This document shows, piece by piece, positions 51,565-61,106 of a stretch of DNA of 64,000 nucleotides. Positions within the stretch are counted from its first letter, which is position 1. Every line of letters starts with the position of its first letter. The stretch lies in assembly GCF_000379825.1 (NCBI RefSeq), contig NZ_KB903825.1:186001-250000 (forward strand), read 5' to 3'. The stretch comes from Longispora albida DSM 44784. GTDB lineage: Bacteria; Actinomycetota; Actinomycetes; Mycobacteriales; Micromonosporaceae. A program made the position numbers and the translations under genes. The notes beneath the pieces were generated by a model that saw nothing but the letters and a program-made list of their open reading frames with translations, was not told where the DNA came from and searched no databases.

Positions 51565-51730
51565 GGCCGTCCCCTTCCGCTGCCACCACCGCCGGCTCTT
51601 CCCCAGACCTTTCGATCCTCCATGAGGGATGGGGCTGTTTTCCGGGGAATGCGTAGTTTCGCGATTGGCCCAGGCTCAGGCGGGGCGATTGGCCCTGCCA
51701 GCTGAGCCGCTCACGATCTAGTCTGGTTTC

Positions 51731-52486
51731 ATGATCAAGATCTCCGAGGTGTACCCCGCCGAGCTGTACCTGGCCACCGAAAGCTTCGCGTCGATGTGGA
51801 CGGCGATGGCCAGGGCCGGCGGCCGGCTGCTGGCCGACCGGCCAGGGTTCCTCGCCTGCGGCCCGGCCGAGCCCGGCACGCCCAGGATCCTGCTGCGCTC
51901 CGGCACGCCCGGGGCTGACGAGGTCGCGGAGCTGACCGCGCTCGCCGCCGCCTGGCGCGCGGACGGCGGCGAGGTGGTGGTCGAGGACCCGTTCAGCGCC
52001 CTCACGCCCGACCCGGCACTGGGCCTCACGCCGCGCCAGCTCCCGGTGATGATCCGGTACCCGAAGGCCCTCGACCGCCGCGAGATCCCGGGCGTGACGG
52101 TCAGGCGCGTGGACGCCGCGTCGCTGGCGACCGCCGAACGGGTCATCGTCGAAGGCTTCCCCCTCGAACCGTTCGCGCCCTACGTCCCCGCCCAGGCCTT
52201 CCCGCCCGCGATGCTCGACCAGCAGGGCACCGGCTTCTTCCTCGCGGAGATCGACGGCGTCGCCGCCGGCGCCTGCCTCACCGTCGGCAATGGCCAGACC
52301 CTCGGCGTGTACTGGATGAGCACCCTCCCCGAGCACCGCTCCCGTGGCGTCGGCCGCGCCCTGATGTACGCCGTCCTCGACCTCGCCGCCGGCCTGCCCG
52401 TCGCCCTGGTGGCCGCCAAGCCCGGCCGCCCCCTCTACGAGTCCCTCGGCTTCGACCTGATCACCCACTCGACGTGGTGGGCCTGA
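51731..52486 (+). CDS. GNAT family N-acetyltransferase
   Basis: 251 residues. The first ~120 residues (MIKISEVYPAELYLATESFA, RPGFLACGPAEPGTPRI) are an extra N-terminal domain. The C-terminal GNAT core has VYWMSTLPEHRSRGVGRALM, then LVAAKPGRPLYESLGFDLI. The substrate is unknown. It is divergent from secDF across 166 bp, with no clear terminator or repeat seen there. Confidence 0.87.
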   Translation: MIKISEVYPAELYLATESFASMWTAMARAGGRLLADRPGFLACGPAEPGTPRILLRSGTPGADEVAELTALAAAWRADGGEVVVEDPFSALTPDPALGLTPRQLPVMIRYPKALDRREIPGVTVRRVDAASLATAERVIVEGFPLEPFAPYVPAQAFPPAMLDQQGTGFFLAEIDGVAAGACLTVGNGQTLGVYWMSTLPEHRSRGVGRALMYAVLDLAAGLPVALVAAKPGRPLYESLGFDLITHSTWWA

Positions 52487-52601
52487 ACCGAGCTGACCTC
52501 CGTGGCTGGCGGGCTATGGTGTGCCGGTGACACGGCGGTGGAAGGCCCATCGGGTACCCCAGCATGCCCCGGGCCGTGCCGCCGTTCCGGATCTCGTCAC
52601 G

Positions 52602-52985
52602 ATGGCCGGGAGCAGCGTGCTGATCGCAGGCCTGTTCTCGGCCAAGGTCAAGGAACCCTGGCTGGCACTGGACGACCTGGCCGCCCTGGTTGAAAGCATG
52701 GGCGGCACGGTGGCTGGCCGGTTCCTTCAGCGGCGCGGGATCTCTGGAGGCAGGCGAGGCGACGCGCCGGGAGGCCGCGCCAACCTGGATCAGCCGTACT
52801 CCTCACGAACCCTGATGAGCCACGGGAAGATCCGTGAGATCGCCGCAGCCCAGGCTCACACTCAGGCCGTGGCGGTCGTGTTCTGCAACGACGTGACCGA
52901 CCGGCAGCGCAGAGCCCTGGAGCAACTGATCGGCTGCCCTGTTCTGAGCCGCGCAGCGCTGGACACAACAAAACCCAAGATCTGA
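52602..52985 (+). CDS. HflX N-terminal domain-like protein without GTPase
   Basis: About 127 residues from ATG 52602 (GTG 52521 would add 27 poorly conserved residues). It aligns by eye to the N-terminal domain of HflX: VLIAGLFSAKVKEPWLALDD, LVESMGGTVAGRFLQRRGIS, LMSHGKIREIAAAQAH in place of the usual GxGKxEE, and VVFCNDVTDRQRRALEQL then CPVLSRAALDT. The frame stops where the GTPase domain would begin. It is either a stand-alone paralogue that competes at the ribosome or a decayed fragment. Coding bias looks maintained. Confidence 0.6.
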   Translation: MAGSSVLIAGLFSAKVKEPWLALDDLAALVESMGGTVAGRFLQRRGISGGRRGDAPGGRANLDQPYSSRTLMSHGKIREIAAAQAHTQAVAVVFCNDVTDRQRRALEQLIGCPVLSRAALDTTKPKI

Positions 52986-53301
52986 TTTTGTACCCGGAAC
53001 GGGCGCACCCGGCCGCGCACAGCAACCCCGCGCCCCCGGGCACCGGAGCCCCCGTCGCTGCACCCCGGCTGCCAGGCCAGCGGTCCCCCACGTCCGGCCC
53101 CGAGCGGCCGCCCCGGCCGCAACGGCAGCGCCTCCCCCGGGCTACCGCCCGGACGGCGCTGCCTCCCGCGGCCACCCCGTTCCGGTGCTCCCGGGCCCTG
53201 CCGGCCCCGCCGCCCCGGAACCCACCCGGCCACGCCGAGCCCCAGCCCAGCAAGGAACCCGCGGGACGTCACCTCAGCCGACCCCATGCCACCATGTGCG
53301 C
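52986..53301. other. gene-free GC-rich stretch
   Basis: About 316 bp with no credible gene. The overlapping frames on both strands encode Arg/Pro/Ala-rich shadow peptides and lack ribosome-binding sites. Composition is strongly C-rich on the plus strand. Confidence 0.5.
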
Positions 53302-53529
53302 ATGCAGCTGCACGGAGACCGGATCACCGCCCCGAAGAACCTGATGATCAGGGACATCATGGTCAACAACAGCTGCCTGCTCATCACGCTCGACCGCGCC
53401 CTCTTCCTGCGCGAGGGCGAGACGATCCAGCTCGAAGACCACCAGCCCGTGGTCGAACGCCACGACGGCACAACCCTCCGCCCCTCGTGCACCTCTGCTG
53501 CTGTCAGATGGTCGTACAAACTGCTCTGA
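53302..53529 (+). CDS. small conserved-looking hypothetical protein
   Basis: 75 residues. Codons up to about residue 60 show strong GC3 bias and a sensible hydrophobic/charged pattern (LMIRDIMVNNSCLLITLDRA, FLREGETIQLEDHQPVVERH). The final ~15 codons lose the bias, which hints at a frameshift or a drifted end. No signal peptide or membrane helix. The function is unknown. No clear ribosome-binding site precedes the ATG. Confidence 0.45.
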   Translation: MQLHGDRITAPKNLMIRDIMVNNSCLLITLDRALFLREGETIQLEDHQPVVERHDGTTLRPSCTSAAVRWSYKLL

Positions 53530-53723
53530 CCCACAGCCCGAACCTCCGGCGATAGTGGTCTTGAGCTGGGTATATGCCGCCGAGGCTCCGGCTGGGATAC
53601 TGAGGGTGCCTGGCTGCTGGCCGGGCTGGGCTGGAGCACTCGGCGTGTCGCGCCGGGCCTGCTGGGCCGGGGCGGCACGGCGGGGATCCGGTTCACGGGC
53701 TCCGTCGCGGAAGGACCTGTGCC

Positions 53724-54128
53724 GTGAACACTGTTGCCCAGATCGCCACCCTGGTCAGCGTCGTGGCCTACCTCGGGGCCGCGCCCCTGGAGATGTTCCT
53801 GATCGACAAGCCGTTCGCCCGCAGGTTCCTGCATGTCGAGGCCGACAACATCAGTGACATCCGGATGTGGGGCTTCGTGGTCGGTTTCCGGAACGCTCTG
53901 GCCGGGATCGGGGGCCTGACCGGCCTGATCATGGTGTGGAACGGCCACGCGACAGCGGGGCGTGCCGTCGTGCTGACCGTGCTGTCCTACATGGTCCTGG
54001 CCAGCCTCGCGATGGGCGTGGCCGACCTGCTCGGGTACTGGAAGCCGCGTGGCGGGAGCGTGATCGGCACGATCGGGTCGAGCGTGCCGCCGCTGATCGC
54101 GATCGTGGCCATGCTCGGCTGGGACTGA
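53724..54128 (+). CDS. DUF1304 small membrane protein
   Basis: 134 residues from GTG 53724 with AAGGA 8 nt upstream. Four predicted membrane helices. Family motifs: VSVVAYLGAAPLEMFLIDKP, DIRMWGFVVGFRNALAGIG and a final VPPLIAIVAML. DUF1304 proteins have no known function. Its stop lies 8 bp from the convergent lysX stop. The 194 bp upstream (53530-53723) hold no gene I can support. Confidence 0.85.
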   Translation: MNTVAQIATLVSVVAYLGAAPLEMFLIDKPFARRFLHVEADNISDIRMWGFVVGFRNALAGIGGLTGLIMVWNGHATAGRAVVLTVLSYMVLASLAMGVADLLGYWKPRGGSVIGTIGSSVPPLIAIVAMLGWD

Positions 54129-54135
54129 TCACCGT

Positions 54136-57100
54136 TCACCGTGGCTTGACCAGCGGGAACGGCAGCGTCTCGCGGATCGTGCCGCCCGTGATCAGCATGA
54201 CGATCCGGTCCACGCCGATCCCGAGCCCGCCGGTCGGGGGCATCGCGTACTCCAGCGCGGTCAGGAAGTCCTCGTCCAGTTCCATCGCCTCGGGGTCGCC
54301 GCCGGCCGCGAGGAGCGACTGCTCGGTCAGGCGGCGGCGCTGCTCGACCGGGTCGATCAGCTCCGAGTACGCGGTCCCCAGCTCCGTCCCGTACGCGACG
54401 AGGTCCCAGCGTTCCGCGAGGCGCGGGTCGTCGCGGTGCTGGCGGGTCAGGGGCGACACGTCCGTCGGGAAGTCCTTGTAGAACGTGGGCTGCTGGGTGT
54501 CGTGTTCGACGAGCCGCTCGTACATCTCCAGGATCAGTGCCCCGTGCCCCCACTTCGGGTCGAAGGGGATCTCCTTCGCCTCACACAGCCGCTGTAGTTC
54601 GGCCACTGTGGACGATGGGCTCACCTCCTCCCCCAGCGCGGCCGAGATGGCGTCGTTGACCGCGATCACGGGCCAGTCCCCGGACAGGTCGGCGCCGTTC
54701 GCCGTCACCAGCGTGCCCCGGGCCGCGAAGCACGCGTCCTGGATCAGCCGCCGGGTCAGGTCGAGCATCGTCATGTAGTCCGCGTAGGCCTGGTACGCCT
54801 CCAGCATCGTGAACTCGGGATTGTGCTTGAACGACACACCCTCGTTCCGGAAGGTCCGGCCCAGCTCGAACACGCGCTCCACGCCACCCACCGCGAGCCG
54901 CTTCAAGTACAGCTCAGGGGCGATCCGCAGATAGAGCCGCATGTCGTACGCGTTGATGTGCGTCGTGAACGGCCGGGCGTTCGCCCCGCCGTGGATGGCC
55001 TGGAGCATCGGCGTCTCGACCTCGATGAACCCGTTGTCGTCCAGCGTGTTCCGGAGCGAGCGGATCACGGCGCTGCGGGCCTTCAGGGTGGCCCGCGCCT
55101 CCGGGTTGATGATCAGGTCGACGTACCGCTGCCGTACCCGCGCCTCCGGGTCGGTCAGCCCGGCGTGCTTGTCCGGCAACGGCCGCAGGCACTTCGCGGT
55201 CAGCGTCCACTCGTCGGCGAAGACGGACAGCTCGCCGCGCCGCGACTTGCCGGCCTCGCCGGCCACGCCGACCCAGTCCCCGAGGTCCACATCGGACCGC
55301 CAGCGCCCCAGTACGTCGCCCCGGAGCATGATCTGGATGTCGCCGGACCAGTCCCGCAGCGTGGCGAAGGTGAGCTTGCCGTGGTCGCGGAGCAGCACGA
55401 CGCGGCCGGCCAGTGCGACGCGCCGGCCGGTCATCGCCCCTGGTTCGAGGTCGCCGTACTCGGCGGTCAGCTCGGCGCACGTGTTCGTGACCGGGTACGT
55501 CACCGGGTAGGCCTCGGTGCCCGCCGCGCGGATCGCGTCCAGTTTGGCCAGCCGGACGCGCATCTGCTCGGGCAGCTTGACCTCGGCGACGGGGGCCGCG
55601 ACCGGCAGGTACGCCGGAATCAGCTCGTGCAGGCCCTCGGGGCTGCCGGTGTGCAGGGTCGCGGAGTGCTTGCCGGCGATCGGGAGGAACCCTTCGGCGA
55701 TGGCCGCCCCGATCCCGATCTTCGCCAGCTCGCGCCGCTCGCCGAAGCACAGGTACCGGGGAATCCACTCGGGGTGGTACTTGGCGTTGGACCGGTACAG
55801 CGATTCGAGCTGCCACCACCGGGAGAAGAAGAGCAGCAGCCGGCGCCAGGCGCGCAGGATCGGGCCGGCTCCGATCCGGGCGCCCTCCTCGAAGACGGCC
55901 CGGAAGACGGCGAAGTTGAGCGAGACGCGCTCGACGCGCAGCCCGCCGCACGCGGCCATCAGCTGGGCGACCATGAACTCCATCAGCCCGTTGTCAGCCT
56001 CGCGGTCGCGGCGCATCAGGTCGAGTGACAGGCCCTTGCTGCCCCACGGCGAGAAGGACAGCAACGCGACCGGCTGCCCGGACGGCCCCATCGCCTCGAC
56101 GAGCACACAGCGCCCGTCGGCGGGGTCGCCCAGCCTGCCCAGCGCCATCGAGAACCCGCGCTCGGCGTCGGTGTCCCGCCAGGCGACGGCCAGCCGGGCA
56201 GCCTCGGTCAGCTCGGCCTCCGGGATGTCGGCGTGGCGGCGGATGCGCGCGGTGTAGCCGGCGCGCTCGATCCGGTTCGCGGCCTGCCGGACGGGGCGCA
56301 TCTCGCGGCCGTCGAGCGTGAACTCGCGCGGGTACAGGATCGCTTCGTCGCCGAGCTGTATGACCTTGAGGCCGGCCCGGGCGTATGCCGTCGCGCCAGT
56401 CTCGGATGCGCCCATCACGGCCGGTACCCAGCCGAAGCGGCGGGAGTGGTCGAGCCAGGCCACGATGGCCGCGTCCCAGGCCTCGGGGTCACCGATCGGG
56501 TCGGCGCTGGCCAGGGACACGCCGAACTCGACGCGGTACGTGACGACAGCCCGGCCGTTCGGCGCGAAGATCGCGGACTTGTCGCGGCGGGTCGCGAAGT
56601 AGCCGAGCGAGTCGTCCTCCCCGTACCCGGCCAGCAGCCCCCGGATCCGCGCCTCGTCAGCGACCGGCAGCACTGCCCGCGCCCGCTGCGAGCGGAACAG
56701 CACCCACACGGCCGCCAGCAGCGCGATCGCCCCGAACAGGCCCAGCACGAGGCTGACCCAGCCTGGCGCCTTGCCGTCCCGGCGGAAGTCGAACAGCAGC
56801 CCGCCGAGCAGTACCCGCCCGATCGTGTACGTGAGCCGGGCTCCCGCACCCTGGAGGCTGCCCGGGAACGCCGACACCAGCCCGAAGCCGAGCGTCATGA
56901 ACAGCACCTGGAGCCCGGCGAAGACCCCGAGCGCCTTGGCGAAGCTCGCCTTGCGGGCCCGCGCGTAGAACTCCCGCCGCGACAGCAGCAGGACGACCAG
57001 CATGACCAGGGTCAGCACGATGTTGACGGCGACAGCTGCCATCTCCCAGCGCTCGATGCCGCCCTCGGCGTCGATCTCGGCTTTGAGTTCCTCGTTGCCC

Positions 57101-57468
57101 AGGTAGAGGCCGATGAACAGGCCGAACAGCAGGTCGGCGAGCAGCTGGAGGCTCAGCAGGATGACCAGGCCCCACCAGGCGATCCGCTTCCGGCGGGCGA
57201 TGGCCGCCGCCAGGACACCCATCAGGACGGCGTACCCGAGGTTGGCGGGGGCCGGCAGGAAGAAGTAGTCGATCGAGCTGCGGACCGGCTGGATGCCCCG
57301 GCGCATCGCCGCGCTGATCGCGGCCAGCGCGCAGATCACGGCCACGACGGTGAAGATCGCGGCGAAGACCTTCGGCACCCGGTTCCGCCAGTTGCGTGGC
57401 GGCGGCTCCCAGTGCGGTACCGGCTCTGGCGGCGCGGGGGCCACCCCGATCGACACGTCACCCGACAT
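54136..57468 (-). CDS. lysX: LysX: lysyl-phosphatidylglycerol synthase fused to lysyl-tRNA synthetase
   Basis: 1110 residues from ATG 57468 (the frame is open further upstream, but MSGDVSIGVAPAPPEPVPHW is a sensible start). Residues of about 30-285 hold roughly seven membrane helices (FAAIFTVVAVICALAAISAA). Residues of about 290-600 form the MprF-like aminoacyl-transfer domain. The C-terminal ~500 residues are class II LysRS: OB fold (GRRVALAGRVVLLRDHGKL), motif 2 in VFELGRTFRNEGVSFKHNPE, motif 3 in GGLGIGVDRIVMLI. It lysinylates phosphatidylglycerol, lowering envelope charge and giving cationic-peptide resistance in mycobacteria. Confidence 0.94.
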   Translation of the reverse strand: MSGDVSIGVAPAPPEPVPHWEPPPRNWRNRVPKVFAAIFTVVAVICALAAISAAMRRGIQPVRSSIDYFFLPAPANLGYAVLMGVLAAAIARRKRIAWWGLVILLSLQLLADLLFGLFIGLYLGNEELKAEIDAEGGIERWEMAAVAVNIVLTLVMLVVLLLSRREFYARARKASFAKALGVFAGLQVLFMTLGFGLVSAFPGSLQGAGARLTYTIGRVLLGGLLFDFRRDGKAPGWVSLVLGLFGAIALLAAVWVLFRSQRARAVLPVADEARIRGLLAGYGEDDSLGYFATRRDKSAIFAPNGRAVVTYRVEFGVSLASADPIGDPEAWDAAIVAWLDHSRRFGWVPAVMGASETGATAYARAGLKVIQLGDEAILYPREFTLDGREMRPVRQAANRIERAGYTARIRRHADIPEAELTEAARLAVAWRDTDAERGFSMALGRLGDPADGRCVLVEAMGPSGQPVALLSFSPWGSKGLSLDLMRRDREADNGLMEFMVAQLMAACGGLRVERVSLNFAVFRAVFEEGARIGAGPILRAWRRLLLFFSRWWQLESLYRSNAKYHPEWIPRYLCFGERRELAKIGIGAAIAEGFLPIAGKHSATLHTGSPEGLHELIPAYLPVAAPVAEVKLPEQMRVRLAKLDAIRAAGTEAYPVTYPVTNTCAELTAEYGDLEPGAMTGRRVALAGRVVLLRDHGKLTFATLRDWSGDIQIMLRGDVLGRWRSDVDLGDWVGVAGEAGKSRRGELSVFADEWTLTAKCLRPLPDKHAGLTDPEARVRQRYVDLIINPEARATLKARSAVIRSLRNTLDDNGFIEVETPMLQAIHGGANARPFTTHINAYDMRLYLRIAPELYLKRLAVGGVERVFELGRTFRNEGVSFKHNPEFTMLEAYQAYADYMTMLDLTRRLIQDACFAARGTLVTANGADLSGDWPVIAVNDAISAALGEEVSPSSTVAELQRLCEAKEIPFDPKWGHGALILEMYERLVEHDTQQPTFYKDFPTDVSPLTRQHRDDPRLAERWDLVAYGTELGTAYSELIDPVEQRRRLTEQSLLAAGGDPEAMELDEDFLTALEYAMPPTGGLGIGVDRIVMLITGGTIRETLPFPLVKPR

Positions 57469-57534
57469 ACCGCCCAACCCTAGCCAGCTGGGCACCGTCC
57501 CGCCCCTGGTTTGGCCAACGGCTACGCTCGGCTG

Positions 57535-58152
57535 GTGACCGAGCAGCGCATGATCGACAAGGTACGCGCCCTGCTCCGCAAGGCCGAGTCGACCACGTTC
57601 GAGGCCGAGGCGGAGGCGCTGACCGCCAAGGCGCAGGAGCTGATGGCCCGCCTGGGCATCGAGAGCGTCGAGGCCGAGGAGATCATCGGCCCGGTCAGCC
57701 GCCGCGTCGACCTGCCTGCCCCGCACGCGCAGGCCAAGGCGCTGCTGCTCGACCGGGTGGCCCAGGCCAACCGGTGCCGGATGGTCTGGTCGGAGGGCTA
57801 CGGGACGCTCTTCGGCTATCCGTCCGACGTGGAGGGTTGCGAGCTGCTGTACCAGTCGCTGATCATCCAGGGCACGAAGGCGATGATGCGGGCGGCACGG
57901 TCCCGCAGGCAGTACGGGCGGGCGGACACGCCGGCCTTCCGCGACTCGTTCCTCATCGCCTACGCCGAGCGGATCGGCGAGCGGCTGTCCGCAGTGGTGG
58001 CGGGGCTCGACCTGCCGGTCCGCTGGATGGGCGCGGTGGAGAAGGCCGTGCAGGACAGCTACCCCGACCTGACGACCACCCAGGTGCAGATCCCCAGCCG
58101 TGAGGGCTGGACGTCCGGCACCCAGGCGGCCGACCGGGCCGACGTCGGGTAG
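57535..58152 (+). CDS. DUF2786 domain protein
   Basis: 205 residues from GTG 57535. The N-terminal ~45 residues (MIDKVRALLRKAESTTFEAE, TAKAQELMARLGIE) are the DUF2786 motif. The rest is helical with YQSLIIQGTKAMMRAARSR and FRDSFLIAYAERIGERL, as in phage- and actinobacteria-encoded members. The function is unknown. It is divergent from lysX, 66 bp apart. Confidence 0.82.
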   Translation: MTEQRMIDKVRALLRKAESTTFEAEAEALTAKAQELMARLGIESVEAEEIIGPVSRRVDLPAPHAQAKALLLDRVAQANRCRMVWSEGYGTLFGYPSDVEGCELLYQSLIIQGTKAMMRAARSRRQYGRADTPAFRDSFLIAYAERIGERLSAVVAGLDLPVRWMGAVEKAVQDSYPDLTTTQVQIPSREGWTSGTQAADRADVG

Positions 58153-58161
58153 CCCGCTCCC

Positions 58162-59910
58162 CTAGGAGTCGAAGTCGATCTGGGCGGCCGGGTGCGCAGC
58201 CGCGATCCGGTCCCGCACCTCCCCCGGGAACTGGTTGTACCTGAGGTCGATCACCACCAGCCCGCCCAGCGTGCCGAACTCGGGCGGCAGGTCCGTGAGC
58301 CTGTTGAAGGACAGGTCGAGTGCCCGCAGGCCCCGGAAGTTCCCGAGCCCCGCGAGGTCGGCGGGCGTGAGCTGGAGCCGGTCGCGCTTGCCGTCCCGGT
58401 GCCACCGGTCGATCCGCAGCTCCTCCAGCCCGGGCAGCTCCATGCCCAGCAGCTCCGTCAGGCACTGGTACCCCCGCACGGGCGCGTGGCCGGAATGCCC
58501 GCTGAAGCCGAGGACCCGCAGGGCCGGCAGGCTCCCGAGGTCCGGAAGGGGCTCGTTCACCATGCCGAGGCTGCCGTCGAGGTTGAGTCCCTCCAGGCGG
58601 GTCAGGCGGAGCAGGCTGGCGGGGATGGTGCCGAAGGTGTTGTGGCTCAGGTCGAGCCGGCGGAGGTTCGGGAAGGCGGTGACCGCCTCGGGGAAGGTAC
58701 CCCCGGTGCCGCTGGCGCTCATGGAGACTTCCTCCACGCTGGTCATGCCGTGCGCGGACTCCGGGAACACGACGTTGGTACCGTCGGCGGCCAGCCTGCG
58801 CAGCGCGGCCAGGCTGCCGAAGCTGTCCGGCAGGACGAACCGTGTCCGCTCGGGCAGGTGCCCTCCTGGCCTGCCCGGCGCGCCGGTGCGGCCGGACAGC
58901 CCGGAGATGTCGAGTTCCTCCAGGGCGGCGAGCTTGCCGACGGACGCCGGCAGCGCCAGCGCGCCCTCGTCACCCGGGTAGTTGCGGGCGACGCGCAGCA
59001 CCCGCAGGCGGGACAGGTCGCTGATCGACTCGGGCAGGGCCTTGAGCCCGCAGCCGCACGCCGACAGGACCTCCAGCTCGGTGAGGGAACCCAGCGCCTC
59101 GGGCAGCTCGCCGATCAGGTTGCCGTCCAGGATCAGGGTGCGCAGCCACGGCATCTGGAGCACCGCCGCCGGGAACTCCTGGAGCTTGCGCCCGGTCAGG
59201 TCCAGGTGCTCGGCCCTGTCAGCGAGGGCCTGGGCGAGGAGGTCGCGCACGGCCTGGCCCGCCGTCCGGGCTCCGGGCAGCAGCACCGGCAGCCCGGCCC
59301 GCAGCCGCTCCAGGAACTCGTCGACCAGCAGCTCGCCGTCCTCCGCGCCGACGACCTCCGGCACGAACACGTCCGCGATGTCGTCCCGGTCGAAGTCGGC
59401 GTGGCCGGCGTCGCCGAAGATGTCCACCCAGACCGCGCCGGGGGCTGACACGTCCATCGCGTGGTCGGACTCGATGACCCACGGCGTGCTGACGACCCCG
59501 GTCCGCAGGCTGCCGTGGTTGTACTCGCCGTACACCAGGTAGGTGAAGGAACCGTCGTGGATGTAGACCTCGGCGTCGCCGGCCTCCAGGGTCTCTGCCT
59601 CGGTGCGGCCAGCGACGAAGAGCCCCGGCAGGTCCTCGTAAAGCGCGATCCGGCCGCTGACGGTCAGGTTGCCGGCGACCACGATCAGCTCGGCGTCACC
59701 CTCTTCTTCGTCGTCGTCCTCGTCGTCAGACTCCTGGTCCGCGACGCGCAGCGTGCTGATGGCGTCCAGGAAGTCGCCGTGGAGTGTGAGGTCGCCGTCG
59801 AAGAAGAGCACTTCCTCGTACGAGGCCTCCAGCTCGGCGGACAGCGCCCCGCCCAGCCGGGCGTCGGCTTCGTCGAAGGAGAGGATCTCGGGGGCAGTGG
59901 GTTCCGGCAT
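58162..59910 (-). CDS. leucine-rich repeat protein with acidic N-terminal domain
   Basis: 582 residues from ATG 59910. The N-terminal half (to about 245) is acidic, with a run SDDEDDDEEEGDAELIVVAG, and beta-rich strands GNLTVSGRIALYEDLPGLFV and VVSTPWVIESDHAMDVSAPG. Residues of about 260-580 contain roughly ten leucine-rich repeats (LRTLILDGNLIGELPEALGS, LRRLDLSHNTFGTIPASLLR, LRALDLSFNRLTDLPPEFGT). No signal peptide. A protein-protein interaction scaffold is likely; the partner is unknown. Confidence 0.8.
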   Translation of the reverse strand: MPEPTAPEILSFDEADARLGGALSAELEASYEEVLFFDGDLTLHGDFLDAISTLRVADQESDDEDDDEEEGDAELIVVAGNLTVSGRIALYEDLPGLFVAGRTEAETLEAGDAEVYIHDGSFTYLVYGEYNHGSLRTGVVSTPWVIESDHAMDVSAPGAVWVDIFGDAGHADFDRDDIADVFVPEVVGAEDGELLVDEFLERLRAGLPVLLPGARTAGQAVRDLLAQALADRAEHLDLTGRKLQEFPAAVLQMPWLRTLILDGNLIGELPEALGSLTELEVLSACGCGLKALPESISDLSRLRVLRVARNYPGDEGALALPASVGKLAALEELDISGLSGRTGAPGRPGGHLPERTRFVLPDSFGSLAALRRLAADGTNVVFPESAHGMTSVEEVSMSASGTGGTFPEAVTAFPNLRRLDLSHNTFGTIPASLLRLTRLEGLNLDGSLGMVNEPLPDLGSLPALRVLGFSGHSGHAPVRGYQCLTELLGMELPGLEELRIDRWHRDGKRDRLQLTPADLAGLGNFRGLRALDLSFNRLTDLPPEFGTLGGLVVIDLRYNQFPGEVRDRIAAAHPAAQIDFDS

Positions 59911-59981
59911 GCGCGCATCATAGATACGCCCTCCGACAGAAACGCGCACGGTCCAGTGTGGAGCGCTTGGCCCAGAACTCC

Positions 59982-61106
59982 TTATGCCGTACGGATTTCC
60001 ACCGGCGCGCCGAGGCTGGTGAGGACGCGGGCGATCCGGGCGTGCGCCCGCCGGTACTGCGCCGGGGCCGCCGGGCCGGCGATGGCCTCCCCCAGGTTCA
60101 CGACGCGGGCAGCCGGGTAGTACTCCATGAACGTGGGGATCGCCTCGGCACGGGTGACCGCCCACCCCGTACCGGTCCGGCTGAACGTGAACCGGGCGGC
60201 CAGCGCGTCCTGGGTCTGCTCCGGCGAGCCGTCGGGGAACCGGGCCGTCAGGTTGCTCAGCCCGTACGCGACCCACTTGCCGCCGATCCGCGCCATCGGC
60301 TGCACGACGTGCACGTGGTGCCCGATGATCAGGTCAACGTCCGGCGAGGCGAGCAGCGTCGCGGCCAGGCCGGTCTGCCCGGGGTCGGCCTCGCTCTGGT
60401 ACTCCGTCCCCCAGTGCATGCTGACCAGCACGACCTCGGCCCCGGCTGCCTTCGCCCGCCGCGCGTCGGCCAGTATCCGGCCGGGATCGATCGGGTTCGC
60501 AGCCCACGGCCTGCCCTCCGGCAGCGGGATCCCGTTGAAGCTGAACGTGTAGGACAGGTGCGCGACCGGCACGCCCTGCGCGCTCGTCATCGGGATCCGC
60601 TGCGCCTCCTCGGCCGTCCGGGCCGTACCCGCGTGCGAGATGCCCTGCCGGTCGAGCGCCGCGAGCGTCCGGTCGATGCCGTCCGCTCCGGTGTCGAGCG
60701 AGTGGTTCGAGGCTGTCGAGCACGCGTCGAACCCGGCCTCGGCGGCACCAGCGGCCAGCCCGGGCGGCGCGGAGAAGATCGGGTACCCGGTGAACGGGCC
60801 CTCCGGCTTCGCCAGCGGCTGCTCCAGGTGGCATACCGCGAGGTCGGCGGCGCGGATGACCGGGGCGATGCCGGCCAGTACCTGCCCGAAGTCGTGGCCA
60901 GCCCGGCCGGCCGCCCGCGCGTCGGCTGCCGCCTGCGCTGTCAGCCCCTCGTGCACGAGCAGGTCACCGGCCGCCACGACGGTGAAGCTCTTCACGGCCG
61001 GCGGGCTCGTCACCGCCACGGGTACCGGAGCCGCGAACCGGCCGGCTGGTACCCCGCACGCCGTCACAGCGAAGAGGACAACACCGCAAAGCCGAGCAAG
61101 CTTCAC
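59982..61106 (-). CDS. CapA-family lipoprotein
   Basis: 374 residues. Lipoprotein signal with lipobox VTACGVPAG (lipid-modified Cys near residue 17). The metallophosphatase-like CapA/PgsA fold follows: FTVVAAGDLLVHEGLTAQAA, ACSTASNHSLDTGADGIDRT, VVLVSMHWGTEYQSEADPGQ and IIGHHVHVVQPMARIGGKWV. Relatives act in poly-gamma-glutamate capsule synthesis, though many actinobacterial members have unknown roles. The start overlaps the upstream GNAT stop (ATGA). Confidence 0.9.
   Translation of the reverse strand: MKLARLCGVVLFAVTACGVPAGRFAAPVPVAVTSPPAVKSFTVVAAGDLLVHEGLTAQAAADARAAGRAGHDFGQVLAGIAPVIRAADLAVCHLEQPLAKPEGPFTGYPIFSAPPGLAAGAAEAGFDACSTASNHSLDTGADGIDRTLAALDRQGISHAGTARTAEEAQRIPMTSAQGVPVAHLSYTFSFNGIPLPEGRPWAANPIDPGRILADARRAKAAGAEVVLVSMHWGTEYQSEADPGQTGLAATLLASPDVDLIIGHHVHVVQPMARIGGKWVAYGLSNLTARFPDGSPEQTQDALAARFTFSRTGTGWAVTRAEAIPTFMEYYPAARVVNLGEAIAGPAAPAQYRRAHARIARVLTSLGAPVEIRTA

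Noticed and set aside
52521-53000. Frameshifted full-length hflX
   Set aside because: I looked for GTPase motifs (G1 GxxxxGKS/T, DxxG) in all frames of the following 500 bp and saw none, so this is not a simple frameshift.
53185-53301. Upstream extension of the small ORF at 53302
   Set aside because: Pro/Ala-rich with no start signal or coding pattern. The sensible sequence begins at the ATG at 53302.
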